From positions 1 to 14,055 of the forward strand of contig JAXDFO010000020.1 of assembly GCA_034665545.1 (NCBI GenBank): 14,055 nucleotides of DNA, given 5' to 3'. A model generated the notes under the pieces. That model did no database searches, was not told the DNA's origin, and saw only the letters and a list, made by a program, of their open reading frames with translations. Shown in pieces: positions 6,649 to 13,266 of the stretch (within the stretch, counting starts at the first letter, position 1; each line of letters starts with the position of its first letter). Source of the DNA: DASYML01 sp034665545 (GTDB taxonomy: Bacteria > Acidobacteriota > Blastocatellia > Pyrinomonadales > Pyrinomonadaceae). The translations under genes and the position numbers were made by a program.

Positions 6649-6873
6649 ATGGACACACAAATCAGTACGCATGTGGCGCGGATGGCGCTTAACCGCGACC
6701 CGGAGTTGCGTCGTTGGGCAGAGAACTGGCTGAAGGATAAAGAGCGTGAGGCGCAGGGCGCGATAAGCGATGAAGAGTTTGAGAAGCACTGGTTGTATGT
6801 GCGGCCCGAGCGTATGCATGAGGGAGCGGTAGAGGCCGTCAGCGCGTACAGGCAGTTGAACCCTGAGCATTGA
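6649..6873 (+). CDS. Small charged hypothetical protein (74 residues)
   Basis: I do not recognise it. The product is hydrophilic and rich in Glu, Arg and Trp, with likely helices (ELRRWAENWLKDKEREAQ, then EEFEKHWLYVRPERMHEGAVEAVSAYRQL). It has no signal peptide, no membrane span and no cysteine. The start at ATG 6649 is preferred because the protein composition becomes regular there; the frame is open back to 6562, but that stretch is antisense-like noise inside the kinase gene. GGGA at 6631-6634 is a weak and distant ribosome site, so translation may depend on coupling from the upstream kinase gene, whose stop lies 35 bases earlier. The close spacing suggests co-transcription with the kinase and perhaps a regulatory or adaptor role, which is inference only. 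Confidence 0.7.
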   Translation: MDTQISTHVARMALNRDPELRRWAENWLKDKEREAQGAISDEEFEKHWLYVRPERMHEGAVEAVSAYRQLNPEH

Positions 6874-7056
6874 TTGAAGGGCACAAGAGCGGCGTTCAAA
6901 AATCCGCCTCTGCCAGCCCCGCAAAAAATCAAGATTCGTGATTCGGTTTCCGTGGATTCTTCGCGTTAGTGAATAGAGACCGCCGCACAAGAGTGTAGCG
7001 CGTCTCGAAAGTCAGGCTCACGACGAGCCATTTTGAAGAGAGGAATCTTGACTGTG

Positions 7057-8088
7057 ATGAAGATAGAGAAGAATCAAACGGAAGCCGCGCCGCCGCAGGC
7101 CGCGCTGATGGGGATGATTATGGGTTTCATGCTCTCGCAGGCCATCTACGTGGCGGCCAAACTCGGCGTCGCGGACCTGCTCGGTGAGCAGCCCAGGAGT
7201 GTTCACGATCTGGCGGGCGAGACGAAAACGGACGAGCGTTCGCTCTATCGCGTCATGCGCGCGTTGGCCTCAGCTGGCATCTTCAGTGAAGTTGACGATG
7301 GCTATTTCGCTTTAACGCCGCTCGCGGAGGGATTGCGCAGCGACGCGCCGGGCTCTCTGCGCGCTTCCGCCATCTTCATGGGTGCGGACTGGCACTTGCG
7401 CGCCTGGGGCGACATCATGCACAGCGTCAGGACGGGCCAGACCGCATTCGAGCACGTTTACGGAAAGCCTTTCTTCCCGTACATAGGCGAGCACAAGGAA
7501 GAGGCCAGCATCTTTGACAACGCGATGACCAGCATGAGCGCGCACGTCGCGCCAGCCATTACCGCCGCCTACGATTTTACAGGCATACGCCAATTGGTTG
7601 ATGTCGCGGGCGGACACGGGCTGCTCCTCGCCTCGATTCTCAAGGCCAACCCGATGATGAGAGGCATTCTATTCGACGTTCCGCAGGTCACGGAAGGGGC
7701 TTTGAAAGTGATGTCGCGCGAAGAGGTCTCGGAACGTTGCGAGATTATCGCCGGAGACTTCTTCGCCTCAGTCCCGCAGGGCGCGGACGCTTACCTGATG
7801 AAGCACATCATTCACGACTGGGAGGAGCCGCTCGCGCTCAAGATTCTGGGCAACTGTCATCGCGCGATGGCCCCGAACGGCAAACTCCTGCTCGTCGAAA
7901 TGGTCATCCCGGAGGGCGACGCGCCATCGCCGGGCAAATTACTGGACCTGGAAATGCTCATCTTCCCCGGCGGTCAGGAGCGCACCGAAAGCGAGTACCG
8001 CGCCTTGCTGGCGAAGGCCGGTTTCGAGTTGACGACGGTGACGCAGACCGCGTCGCCGATGAGCGTCATAGAGGCCAGACGTGTTTGA
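7057..8088 (+). CDS. SAM-dependent O-methyltransferase (Methyltransf_2 / COMT type)
   Basis: Transfers a methyl group from S-adenosylmethionine to a hydroxyl of a small, probably aromatic or polyketide-like, acceptor. The 343 residues follow the two-domain plan of this family. An N-terminal winged-helix dimerisation domain (about 15-100; LSQAIYVAAKLGVADLL and LYRVMRALASAGIF) precedes a Rossmann methyltransferase domain with motif I VDVAGGHG (181-188), the acidic FDVPQV (207-212), GDFF (233-236) and KHIIHDW (249-255), in which His253 sits at the usual catalytic-base position. The C-terminal LLVEMVIPEG and EYRALLAKAGF are also typical. ATG 7057 is chosen, with AGAGGA (7039-7044) 12 bases upstream; GTG 7054 is equally possible, and TTG 7033 less so. 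It appears monocistronic. No biosynthetic neighbours are present, so the acceptor is unknown. Confidence 0.9.
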   Translation: MKIEKNQTEAAPPQAALMGMIMGFMLSQAIYVAAKLGVADLLGEQPRSVHDLAGETKTDERSLYRVMRALASAGIFSEVDDGYFALTPLAEGLRSDAPGSLRASAIFMGADWHLRAWGDIMHSVRTGQTAFEHVYGKPFFPYIGEHKEEASIFDNAMTSMSAHVAPAITAAYDFTGIRQLVDVAGGHGLLLASILKANPMMRGILFDVPQVTEGALKVMSREEVSERCEIIAGDFFASVPQGADAYLMKHIIHDWEEPLALKILGNCHRAMAPNGKLLLVEMVIPEGDAPSPGKLLDLEMLIFPGGQERTESEYRALLAKAGFELTTVTQTASPMSVIEARRV

Positions 8089-8096
8089 GCTCAAAC
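8083..8096. repeat. 14-base perfect palindrome over the methyltransferase stop codon
   Basis: GTTTGAGCTCAAAC reads the same on both strands and contains the TGA stop (8086-8088). It could fold as a five-pair hairpin or bind a dimeric protein; no T-tract follows. Confidence 0.6.
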
Positions 8097-8584
8097 GGGG
8101 TTGCAGAGCTATAGATTGAATGCGCAGCGACGGGCCATGATGGAGGCGCGTCGCTGCGCGTACAGGCCGCCGCGCTTTCCGTTGACGAAAGTTTTCCACA
8201 ACTCCTGCCGACCATTTTCCACATGCGGATTTCCGTTCGCCTTTCGTTCGCCAAAATCTTCGACTACTCCTGCTAATTTTAAGGAAACATTAAGCTTAGC
8301 TCGCCTACCGGAGTTTTCAAAAAATTCTTTACAGTTTGAAAATGAAATGTTAGTTTCCCAGTGGTTTTCTGGTTTAACCTTTTGACCAGTCAGGACTTAG
8401 CTTTCATCGTCCACATTCTGTAGTAGCTTTCCGCATTACCCGGTACACTATCTTGAGCTTTTCCGTTTCAAAGCTCATCCAGGGTTGAAGACTACCTCCT
8501 CGCTATCTGTCCAAGGGGTTGGATAAGTGCCCTATCGCAAGTCCTTTCCGAATTTCATACGTCAGGCAAGAGAGGTGCAAAGGC
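8089..8584 (+). other. Roughly 500-base stretch without a convincing gene
   Basis: Reading frames here are short and of unnatural composition. The stretch holds, in order, an 11-pair GC-rich hairpin (8122-8159) and a weaker stem CTTT..AAAG ending in TTTT near 8190. Two copies of TTTTCCACA follow (8192-8200 and 8215-8223; one base from the DnaA box TTATCCACA), then an AT-richer segment at about 8260-8400. Another hairpin, GAGCTTT/AAAGCTC (8455-8461 / 8470-8476, 8-base loop), lies ahead of the PilZ gene, whose leader would be about 100 bases long. I looked for a cyclic-di-GMP riboswitch because a PilZ gene follows, and did not recognise one. Confidence 0.55.
8122..8159 (+). terminator. GC-rich stem-loop after the methyltransferase gene
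   Basis: GCGCAGCGACG (8122-8132) and CGTCGCTGCGC (8149-8159) are perfect inverted repeats of 11 bases around a 16-base loop, starting 34 bases after the methyltransferase stop. No run of T follows directly, so it could be a terminator without a U-tract, an mRNA 3'-end stabiliser or a protein site. Confidence 0.4.
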
Positions 8585-9061
8585 ATGGTCAAGCTGAAGA
8601 ACTCAATCTTGAGGCGCGCTTACAAATTCCTGGGCCGTTATATTCACGCGCGGCGATACGATATGAGCCTGCCGCTGAGCGTCTCTTTGCTGGACCAGAA
8701 AAAGAGCTCACTCAGCATGCACGCCTCCCTTGAGATGTCCGGCCACCTGCGCGATATCAGCAAGACTGGGCTCTCTTTAATCCTGCCATCCATGCGCTTC
8801 GGCAATCGCTTTCTCATCACCGGCCATTATCCTTTGCAAGTCATGGTCCAACTTCCCAACAGGGTGGTCAACATACAGGTCGCGCCCGTCCGCTACGATA
8901 AGCTCAAGGAAGAGCAGAGCAGCGAGCGCAAGTATCTCATCGGCGCGCGCATCATGCAGATGACGGAGACAGACCGCGAGCACCTCACCGACTACATACA
9001 GCAGATGAGAAAGAGCGGGACCGGGAGCCTCACCTTCGCGCGCGACGCGAAGTCAATCTAA
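8585..9061 (+). CDS. PilZ-domain protein (possible c-di-GMP effector)
   Basis: A 158-residue protein whose core fits a PilZ beta-barrel, a fold that often binds cyclic di-GMP to control motility, adhesion or exopolysaccharide. The segment HLRDISKTGLSLIL (54-67) contains the DxSxxG motif, and later strands include VMVQLPNRVVNIQVAPV and KYLIGARIMQM before a C-terminal helix TETDREHLTDYIQQM. The N-terminal partner motif RxxxR is not clean: around ARRYDMSLPL (22-31) the second Arg position is Met, so ligand binding is uncertain. ATG 8585 is chosen because GAGAGG (8570-8575) lies nine bases upstream; TTG 8519 in the same frame lacks support. It stands alone after a long non-coding leader. A second PilZ protein is encoded at 12800-13252 on the other strand. 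The function is therefore regulatory by inference only. Confidence 0.78.
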   Translation: MVKLKNSILRRAYKFLGRYIHARRYDMSLPLSVSLLDQKKSSLSMHASLEMSGHLRDISKTGLSLILPSMRFGNRFLITGHYPLQVMVQLPNRVVNIQVAPVRYDKLKEEQSSERKYLIGARIMQMTETDREHLTDYIQQMRKSGTGSLTFARDAKSI

Positions 9062-9079
9062 AATTTTCCAGAAGCGAAC

Positions 9080-9108
9080 TTACCCGCGACTGTTCAGCAA
9101 TTACCCGC
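9080..9108. repeat. Direct repeat of TTACCCGC, two helical turns apart
   Basis: TTACCCGC occurs at 9080-9087 and again at 9101-9108, 21 bases start to start, downstream of the PilZ gene and upstream of the small membrane protein gene. The same octamer occurs at 1801-1808 in the promoter of the coiled-coil gene. Same-face spacing would suit a regulator binding cooperatively; chance is possible. Confidence 0.35.
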
Positions 9109-9187
9109 CATCATCGCGCGCGACTCTCTCAAAATCCGGCTTCTCATTTAGGCCATCGCGCGCCCTATGAAGTAGAATAGTGGCGGG

Positions 9188-9316
9188 ATGCGAATCATGC
9201 TGTGGGCAGGGGTGGGTTTAGCCGTCACGGTCCTTCTGGCGTTCTTCTTAACACGCACGTTCAGGACTCGCCGCAGACGCTATACGAGCGACCGTCATCA
9301 ATGGTGGGCGGGCTAG
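9188..9316 (+). CDS. Small single-span membrane protein (42 residues)
   Basis: This short reading frame encodes an N-terminal hydrophobic span (LWAGVGLAVTVLLAFFL, residues 5-21) followed directly by a strongly basic segment (TRTFRTRRRRYTSDR) and a tail HQWWAG. By the positive-inside rule the C-terminus would face the cytosol. A -10-like TAGAAT (9173-9178) lies nine bases before the ATG, so the message could be leaderless or nearly so; GGCGGG directly abuts the start and is too close to act as a normal ribosome site. I do not recognise a family. The strong hydrophobic-basic pattern argues for a real gene, but its length leaves room for chance. It sits alone between the PilZ and NYN genes. Confidence 0.5.
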   Translation: MRIMLWAGVGLAVTVLLAFFLTRTFRTRRRRYTSDRHQWWAG

Positions 9317-9386
9317 AGCGTTGCCCCTTCATCGCACATCAAATCTTAAACTTCAAATCTGAAATTCTCATGCGGCCCCTTGACTC

Positions 9387-9413
9387 CTGACTCAAGACTG
9401 TTCGTGTTATATT
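9387..9413 (+). promoter_or_regulatory. Putative promoter of the NYN-domain gene
   Basis: TGTTATATT (9405-9413) is a good extended -10 element (TATATT at 9408-9413). CTGACT (9387-9392), 15 bases upstream, or TTGACT (9380-9385), 22 bases upstream, could be the -35; both come from a heptamer repeat TGACTCC/TGACTCA. The predicted transcript would carry a leader of about 35 bases with GGGGAA (9439-9444) as ribosome site. Confidence 0.45.
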
Positions 9414-9453
9414 CTCCCGAACAAATTCAAAACCGGATGGGGAATCGAAACGA

Positions 9454-9993
9454 ATGTCTGCGACCAGGGGAAAAAGCATCTGCTTTATTGACAACGCCAA
9501 TATCTTTCACGGCCAGCAGGACATGGGCTGGCGCATAGACTGGGAAAAATTCGCGCGCTATCTGGAACGGGACGGCGAAATCTGGCAGACCTACTTTTTC
9601 GCCTCAGAGCACAATCCACCATCGCCCGCCGAGAGCAGCTTTTACCAGTTCCTCAAAGAGCAACTGCGCTGGGAAGTCTCGCTCTACCAACTCGGCAGGA
9701 AGACCATCAACTGTAACCACTGCAACCAGTCGCACACGCTGCCTGCGGAGAAGGGCGTGGACGTGGGCCTTGCCACCAAGATGCTCATGCTCGGCATCAA
9801 CCAGGCATACGAGACGGCGATTCTGGTGGCGGGAGACCGCGACTATCTTGAGACGGTCAAGTTTCTCAAGGGCTTCGGCCTGCGCGTGGAGGTCATCGCG
9901 TGGCGCAACGCCATCTCGAATGAACTGGCGACCGAATCATCCTCGCCCGTGCTCTACCTGGATGACCTTGAGACAGAGTTGGGCAGAAGATAA
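9454..9993 (+). CDS. NYN-domain (LabA/DUF88-type) putative ribonuclease
   Basis: The 179-residue product matches the NYN/PIN-like nuclease fold. It opens with SICFIDNANIFHG (Asp13), has KGVDVGLATKML (Asp103) and VAGDRDYLETVKFLKGFG (Asp128, Asp130), and ends with VEVIAWRNAISNELA. These acidic residues are at the metal-binding positions of active family members, so RNase activity on structured RNA is likely but unproven. Between the first and second acidic motifs is NCNHCNQSH (86-94), with Cys87, Cys90 and His94, which could bind zinc; I do not recall it as universal in the family. ATG 9454 follows GGGGAA by nine bases. The gene has its own promoter candidate, and the PoxB-like gene starts 43 bases after its stop, so they may be co-transcribed. 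The biological target is unknown. Confidence 0.85.
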   Translation: MSATRGKSICFIDNANIFHGQQDMGWRIDWEKFARYLERDGEIWQTYFFASEHNPPSPAESSFYQFLKEQLRWEVSLYQLGRKTINCNHCNQSHTLPAEKGVDVGLATKMLMLGINQAYETAILVAGDRDYLETVKFLKGFGLRVEVIAWRNAISNELATESSSPVLYLDDLETELGRR

Positions 9994-10036
9994 ACGACCG
10001 GCTGCAATCGAAAAGCATATCGTAGGGGTAAAGACT

Positions 10037-11788
10037 ATGGCAGAGACAGCCGCAGACGTGCTCATCGAAACGATTCTGGAATGGGGCGTTGACATTGTCT
10101 TCGGCATTCCCGGCGACGGCATCAACGGCATCATGGAAGCCCTGCGCACGAGACAGGAGCGCGTGCGCTTCGTGCAGGTCCGCCACGAAGAGGCCGCAGC
10201 CTTCATGGCCTGCGCTTACGGAAAATACACTGGCCGACTCGGTTGCTGTCTGGCGACTTCCGGCCCCGGCGGCATACACCTGCTCAACGGTCTCTACGAC
10301 GCTAAATTGGACCAGTCTCCCGTCCTCGCCATCACGGGCCAGACCTACTCCGACCTCAAGGGCAGCAACTTTCAGCAGGAAGTCAACATGACGCGGCTCT
10401 TCGATGATGTCGCCATCTACAACCAGGAGGTCATCAATCCGAATCAGGTTGAGATGCTGGCGAACGAGGCTTGCCGACACGCGCTCAATCACAGGGGCGT
10501 GGCCCACATCACCTTCCCGGTTGATTATCAAGAGGCGAAGCCGACCAGTAAGCTCTCCATGCACAAGGTCAAAGGCTCTACGACGAGCCGTTGGTCGCAC
10601 GCGCTCTCCATCCCTCCAGAAGATGAGTTGAAGCTGGCCGCCTTCCTGCTCAATCAATCGAGCAAGCCCGTCATCCTCGTGGGCCAGGGAGCGCGCGGCG
10701 CGAGCGATGAAGTGATAGAGATTGCCGACAAGCTCGGCGCGCCGGTTGTCAAAGCCCTGCTCGGCAAGGAGGTCTTGCCCGACGACCATCCTTTGACGAC
10801 GGGCGGCCTCGGTCTGCTCGGCACTGCTCCTTCGCAGGATGCTATGGAAGAATGCGACGCGCTCTTGATGATCGGCACGTCCTTCCCTTACATGGAATTT
10901 TTGCCGAAGCCGGGCCAGGCCAAAGGCGTGCAGATTGACGATAAGCCCGACCGCATAGGCTTGCGTTATCCGATTGATGTGGGTCTCGTCGGAGATGCGA
11001 AGGGGACGATAGCCGCGCTCTCAAGATTGATAGAGCGCAAGGAGGACAGGAGTTTTCTCGCAAAGGCCCAGGCCGGAATGAAGGACTGGTGGGAGTTGAT
11101 GGAAAAGCGCGCGATGCGCGACGACGTGCCCATCAAGCCGCAGCGCGTCGCCTGGGAGTTGTCGGAACTGGCCTCCGACGACGCGATTATCTCCACCGAT
11201 TCCGGGACCATCACGACCTGGATAGCGCGTCAGTTCAAGATGAAGGGCAAGCAAAAGTTCAGTTGTTCGGGCACGCTGGCGACGATGGCTCCGGGCCTGC
11301 CCTACGCGATTGCCGCCAAGCTCGCCTATCCCGAACGACAGTCCATAGCCTTCGTCGGCGACGGCGGCTTCACCATGTTGATGGGCGAATTTCTGACCGC
11401 CGTTAAATACAACCTCGCCATCGTCGTCGTCATCATCAAGAACAACAGCCTGGGCCAGATACGTTGGGAGCAGATAGTCTTCCTCGGCAACCCCGAATAC
11501 GGCTGCGAGTTGACCAACCCCAGCTTCGCCAAATTCGCGGAAGCATGCGGCGGTCTGGGCTTCAGCGTCGAGAGGCCGGAAGAGATACGGGGCGCGCTTG
11601 AAGAGGCTTTGAAGTCGGGCAAGCCGTCAATCGTCGAAGTGACCGTTGACCCGAACGAGCCGCCGATGCCCGCCAAGGTTTCATTGGACCAGGCGGCGGG
11701 CTTCGCCAAAGCCCTCGTCAAAGGAGAACCCGACGGCGGCAAGATTGCCCTCACGCTCTTCCGCGATAAACTGAACGAGCTATTGTGA
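10037..11788 (+). CDS. Thiamine-diphosphate enzyme, pyruvate oxidase / PoxB-like
   Basis: A 583-residue member of the acetohydroxyacid synthase/pyruvate oxidase superfamily. The N-terminal Pyr domain has GIPGDGINGIMEAL and RHEEAAAF with the cofactor-activating Glu51, then CLATSGPGGIHLLNGLYDAKLDQSPVLAI. A central FAD-type domain spans about 195-335. The C-terminal PP domain has the diphosphate/metal motif GDGGF (441-445) through NN (469-470). The region after 540 (PPMPAKVSLDQAAGFAKALV) parallels the E. coli PoxB tail that attaches to membranes. The most likely reaction is therefore oxidative decarboxylation of pyruvate to acetate with electrons to quinone, but other 2-oxoacid substrates are possible. 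ATG 10037 has AGGGG (10024-10028) eight bases upstream. The frame stays open back to 9770 across the NYN gene, but that part is only out-of-frame noise. Confidence 0.88.
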   Translation: MAETAADVLIETILEWGVDIVFGIPGDGINGIMEALRTRQERVRFVQVRHEEAAAFMACAYGKYTGRLGCCLATSGPGGIHLLNGLYDAKLDQSPVLAITGQTYSDLKGSNFQQEVNMTRLFDDVAIYNQEVINPNQVEMLANEACRHALNHRGVAHITFPVDYQEAKPTSKLSMHKVKGSTTSRWSHALSIPPEDELKLAAFLLNQSSKPVILVGQGARGASDEVIEIADKLGAPVVKALLGKEVLPDDHPLTTGGLGLLGTAPSQDAMEECDALLMIGTSFPYMEFLPKPGQAKGVQIDDKPDRIGLRYPIDVGLVGDAKGTIAALSRLIERKEDRSFLAKAQAGMKDWWELMEKRAMRDDVPIKPQRVAWELSELASDDAIISTDSGTITTWIARQFKMKGKQKFSCSGTLATMAPGLPYAIAAKLAYPERQSIAFVGDGGFTMLMGEFLTAVKYNLAIVVVIIKNNSLGQIRWEQIVFLGNPEYGCELTNPSFAKFAEACGGLGFSVERPEEIRGALEEALKSGKPSIVEVTVDPNEPPMPAKVSLDQAAGFAKALVKGEPDGGKIALTLFRDKLNELL

Positions 11789-11848
11789 ACCTCTCATCTT
11801 CCATCGCTACGGAAAAAGTTTTTTGAAGTTTCGGATGTGGAGCGCGTG

Positions 11849-12760
11849 ATGAAAAAGTTTCTGCTGGTCTTGATAGCAATGTTGACCTTCGCCTGTGGCG
11901 CGTTCGCGCAAAAGAATGAGAGGCAGGCGCAACTCGATTCACTGGTCCAGGCCGAACGAGACTTTGCGAGCACGGCTTCGGCCAAAGGAATCAAGGATGC
12001 GTTCCTGGCCTTTGCCGCAGACGACGGAATAATTTTCGGGCGCACCGCCGTCAACGCTAAACAGACGTGGAGCCAGAGAGAAGCCCCCACCGGCCTGCTC
12101 TCATGGCAACCCATCTTCGCGGATGTCTCGCGCGCTGGCGACCTGGGCTATACGACTGGCCCATACGAGTTCAGGGAGAAAGCCACGGACGAAAAGCCAG
12201 CCGGGCAGGGCAACTACATGACTATCTGGCGAAAGCAGCCCGACGGGACATGGAAGTTCGCGCTCGATTTCGGGACCACTAATCCACCCACCAGCGCGCC
12301 CTTCACGGCCCCGCGCTTCGCGCCGGATAATGCCGTAAATGATGGCGGCGGCAACAAGAGAGCCGCAGCGCAGATAGAATCCGCGCGCGCCGCGCTCATC
12401 AAGTTAGAGAAGGAGTTTTCCGCAGAGGCCGCGAAGAAGGGAACCGTCAATGCTTATCTCTCCCACCTCTCGGATGACGCGAGGCTCCTCCGTCAAAACG
12501 CCTTCCCCCTCACCGACAAAGAACAGATTCGCGCCGCCCTCAATACCCGCGCACGCGCGCTCTCCTGGCAACCCGCGAAGGCGTATGTCTCCCTCTCCGG
12601 CGACCTCGCATACGCCTATGGCGTTTATGAATCTAAAGAGAAGACGACCGGCAGCAAGCCTAGTGAGCAGGGCAACTACGTCCGCATTTGGAAACGACAG
12701 CCTGACCATCAATGGAAGATAGTGGTTGATGTCATGAACCCCGTGCGCCCGCCCTCTTGA
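11849..12760 (+). CDS. Secreted protein with two tandem NTF2-like (DUF4440/SnoaL-type) domains
   Basis: The 303-residue product has a Sec signal peptide (MKKFLLVLIAMLTFACGAFA, cleavage before Gln21), so it is periplasmic or exported. TFAC is not a proper lipobox. The rest consists of two related halves. The first (about 26-145) runs from LVQAERDFASTASAKGIKDA through LSWQPIFADVSRAGDLGYTT to GNYMTIWRKQPDGTWKFALD. The second (about 174-300) runs from LIKLEKEFSAEAAKKGTVNA through LSWQPAKAYVSLSGDLAYAY to GNYVRIWKRQPDHQWKIVVD. This is the cone-shaped NTF2-like fold twice, used elsewhere for small-molecule binding or catalysis; no fixed catalytic set is evident, so the function is unknown. ATG 11849 follows GGAG by six bases; GTG 11837 is less suitable because it would put charged residues before the signal. 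It converges with the PilZ gene on the other strand. Confidence 0.85.
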   Translation: MKKFLLVLIAMLTFACGAFAQKNERQAQLDSLVQAERDFASTASAKGIKDAFLAFAADDGIIFGRTAVNAKQTWSQREAPTGLLSWQPIFADVSRAGDLGYTTGPYEFREKATDEKPAGQGNYMTIWRKQPDGTWKFALDFGTTNPPTSAPFTAPRFAPDNAVNDGGGNKRAAAQIESARAALIKLEKEFSAEAAKKGTVNAYLSHLSDDARLLRQNAFPLTDKEQIRAALNTRARALSWQPAKAYVSLSGDLAYAYGVYESKEKTTGSKPSEQGNYVRIWKRQPDHQWKIVVDVMNPVRPPS

Positions 12761-12799
12761 TTGCATCAACGCTGGCCCACACGACCGGCTCAGACCGTT

Positions 12800-13252
12800 T
12801 CACGGAAGCGTGCTGATGTATTCGTTATAGAGCGCGCGGTGCGGCGCACTCATCTCGTGAATTTGCAGGCCCACCAGATAACCCAGCTTGAGCGTGCCCT
12901 TGGAGACACGCGCGGGCTGCCTGATTTTCGCTACCATCTCCACCACCCCGGATTCACCGAGCGGAAGATTAATCACGATGCGCAGCAACCTGTCCGGCTC
13001 TGAAAGGTCCGCCCGCCTGATGTAGTTTGAACGCGCGACGACCAGCAACAATCCTTCCAGACTGATATTCTCCGTGATTGCCGAGACGGCTGGTCCAGTA
13101 TTCAAAGCTTCGGTCTCGTATGGCGGCTCGATCAGGGAAACGCTGCTGAAAAGGGAAACGCGGTGGCGTGACGCTTTGCGCCGTTCGGGATAGAAATCTC
13201 TTAGCTCATTCGTCATATAGCCCAGACTCTCACTCTTGCCTTTACTCGACAC
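12800..13252 (-). CDS. PilZ-domain protein (possible c-di-GMP effector)
   Basis: A 150-residue protein with both halves of the cyclic-di-GMP signature. The motif RRKASRHRVSL (24-34) supplies RxxxR, and ENISLEGLLLVV (61-72) supplies (D/N)xSxxG; beta strands follow (LLRIVINLPL, VVEMVAKIRQPARV, KLGYLVGLQIHEM) before a C-terminal helix. Binding of cyclic di-GMP is thus more plausible than for the PilZ protein at 8585. Two starts are possible: GTG 13252 (used here) and ATG 13216, which would remove 12 residues before MTNELRDFYPERR; neither has a clear ribosome site. TAGAAT on this strand (13268-13273), just upstream, could be a -10 element; the surrounding GATAGAATG is repeated at 13305-13313. The tRNA-Leu upstream is on the same strand. 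Target and output are unknown. Confidence 0.82.
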   Translation of the reverse strand: MSSKGKSESLGYMTNELRDFYPERRKASRHRVSLFSSVSLIEPPYETEALNTGPAVSAITENISLEGLLLVVARSNYIRRADLSEPDRLLRIVINLPLGESGVVEMVAKIRQPARVSKGTLKLGYLVGLQIHEMSAPHRALYNEYISTLP

Positions 13253-13266
13253 TCTTCAAAAACAAA

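Noticed and set aside
8101..8385. 94-codon + frame after the methyltransferase
   Set aside because: No ribosome site, odd composition, runs through a perfect GC hairpin and AT-rich non-coding DNA.
8380..8584. Cyclic-di-GMP (GEMM) riboswitch ahead of the PilZ gene
   Set aside because: I could not find the conserved GEMM core or tetraloop-receptor pairing; only a simple hairpin is present.
9320..9375. AAATCT/AAATTC-like reiterations upstream of the NYN gene
   Set aside because: Too short and degenerate to call a repeat array; noted only as AT-rich spacer.
9770..10036. Apparent 89-residue N-terminal extension fused to the PoxB-like enzyme
   Set aside because: It is the NYN gene read out of frame; the family start and ribosome site are at 10037.
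9893..10789. 298-codon minus-strand frame opposite the NYN and PoxB-like genes
   Set aside because: Spans two well-identified genes in antisense; GC-rich coding DNA often leaves such frames open.
12761..13003. 80-codon + frame over the end of the minus-strand PilZ gene
   Set aside because: Antisense to a PilZ protein with both motifs; no independent support.
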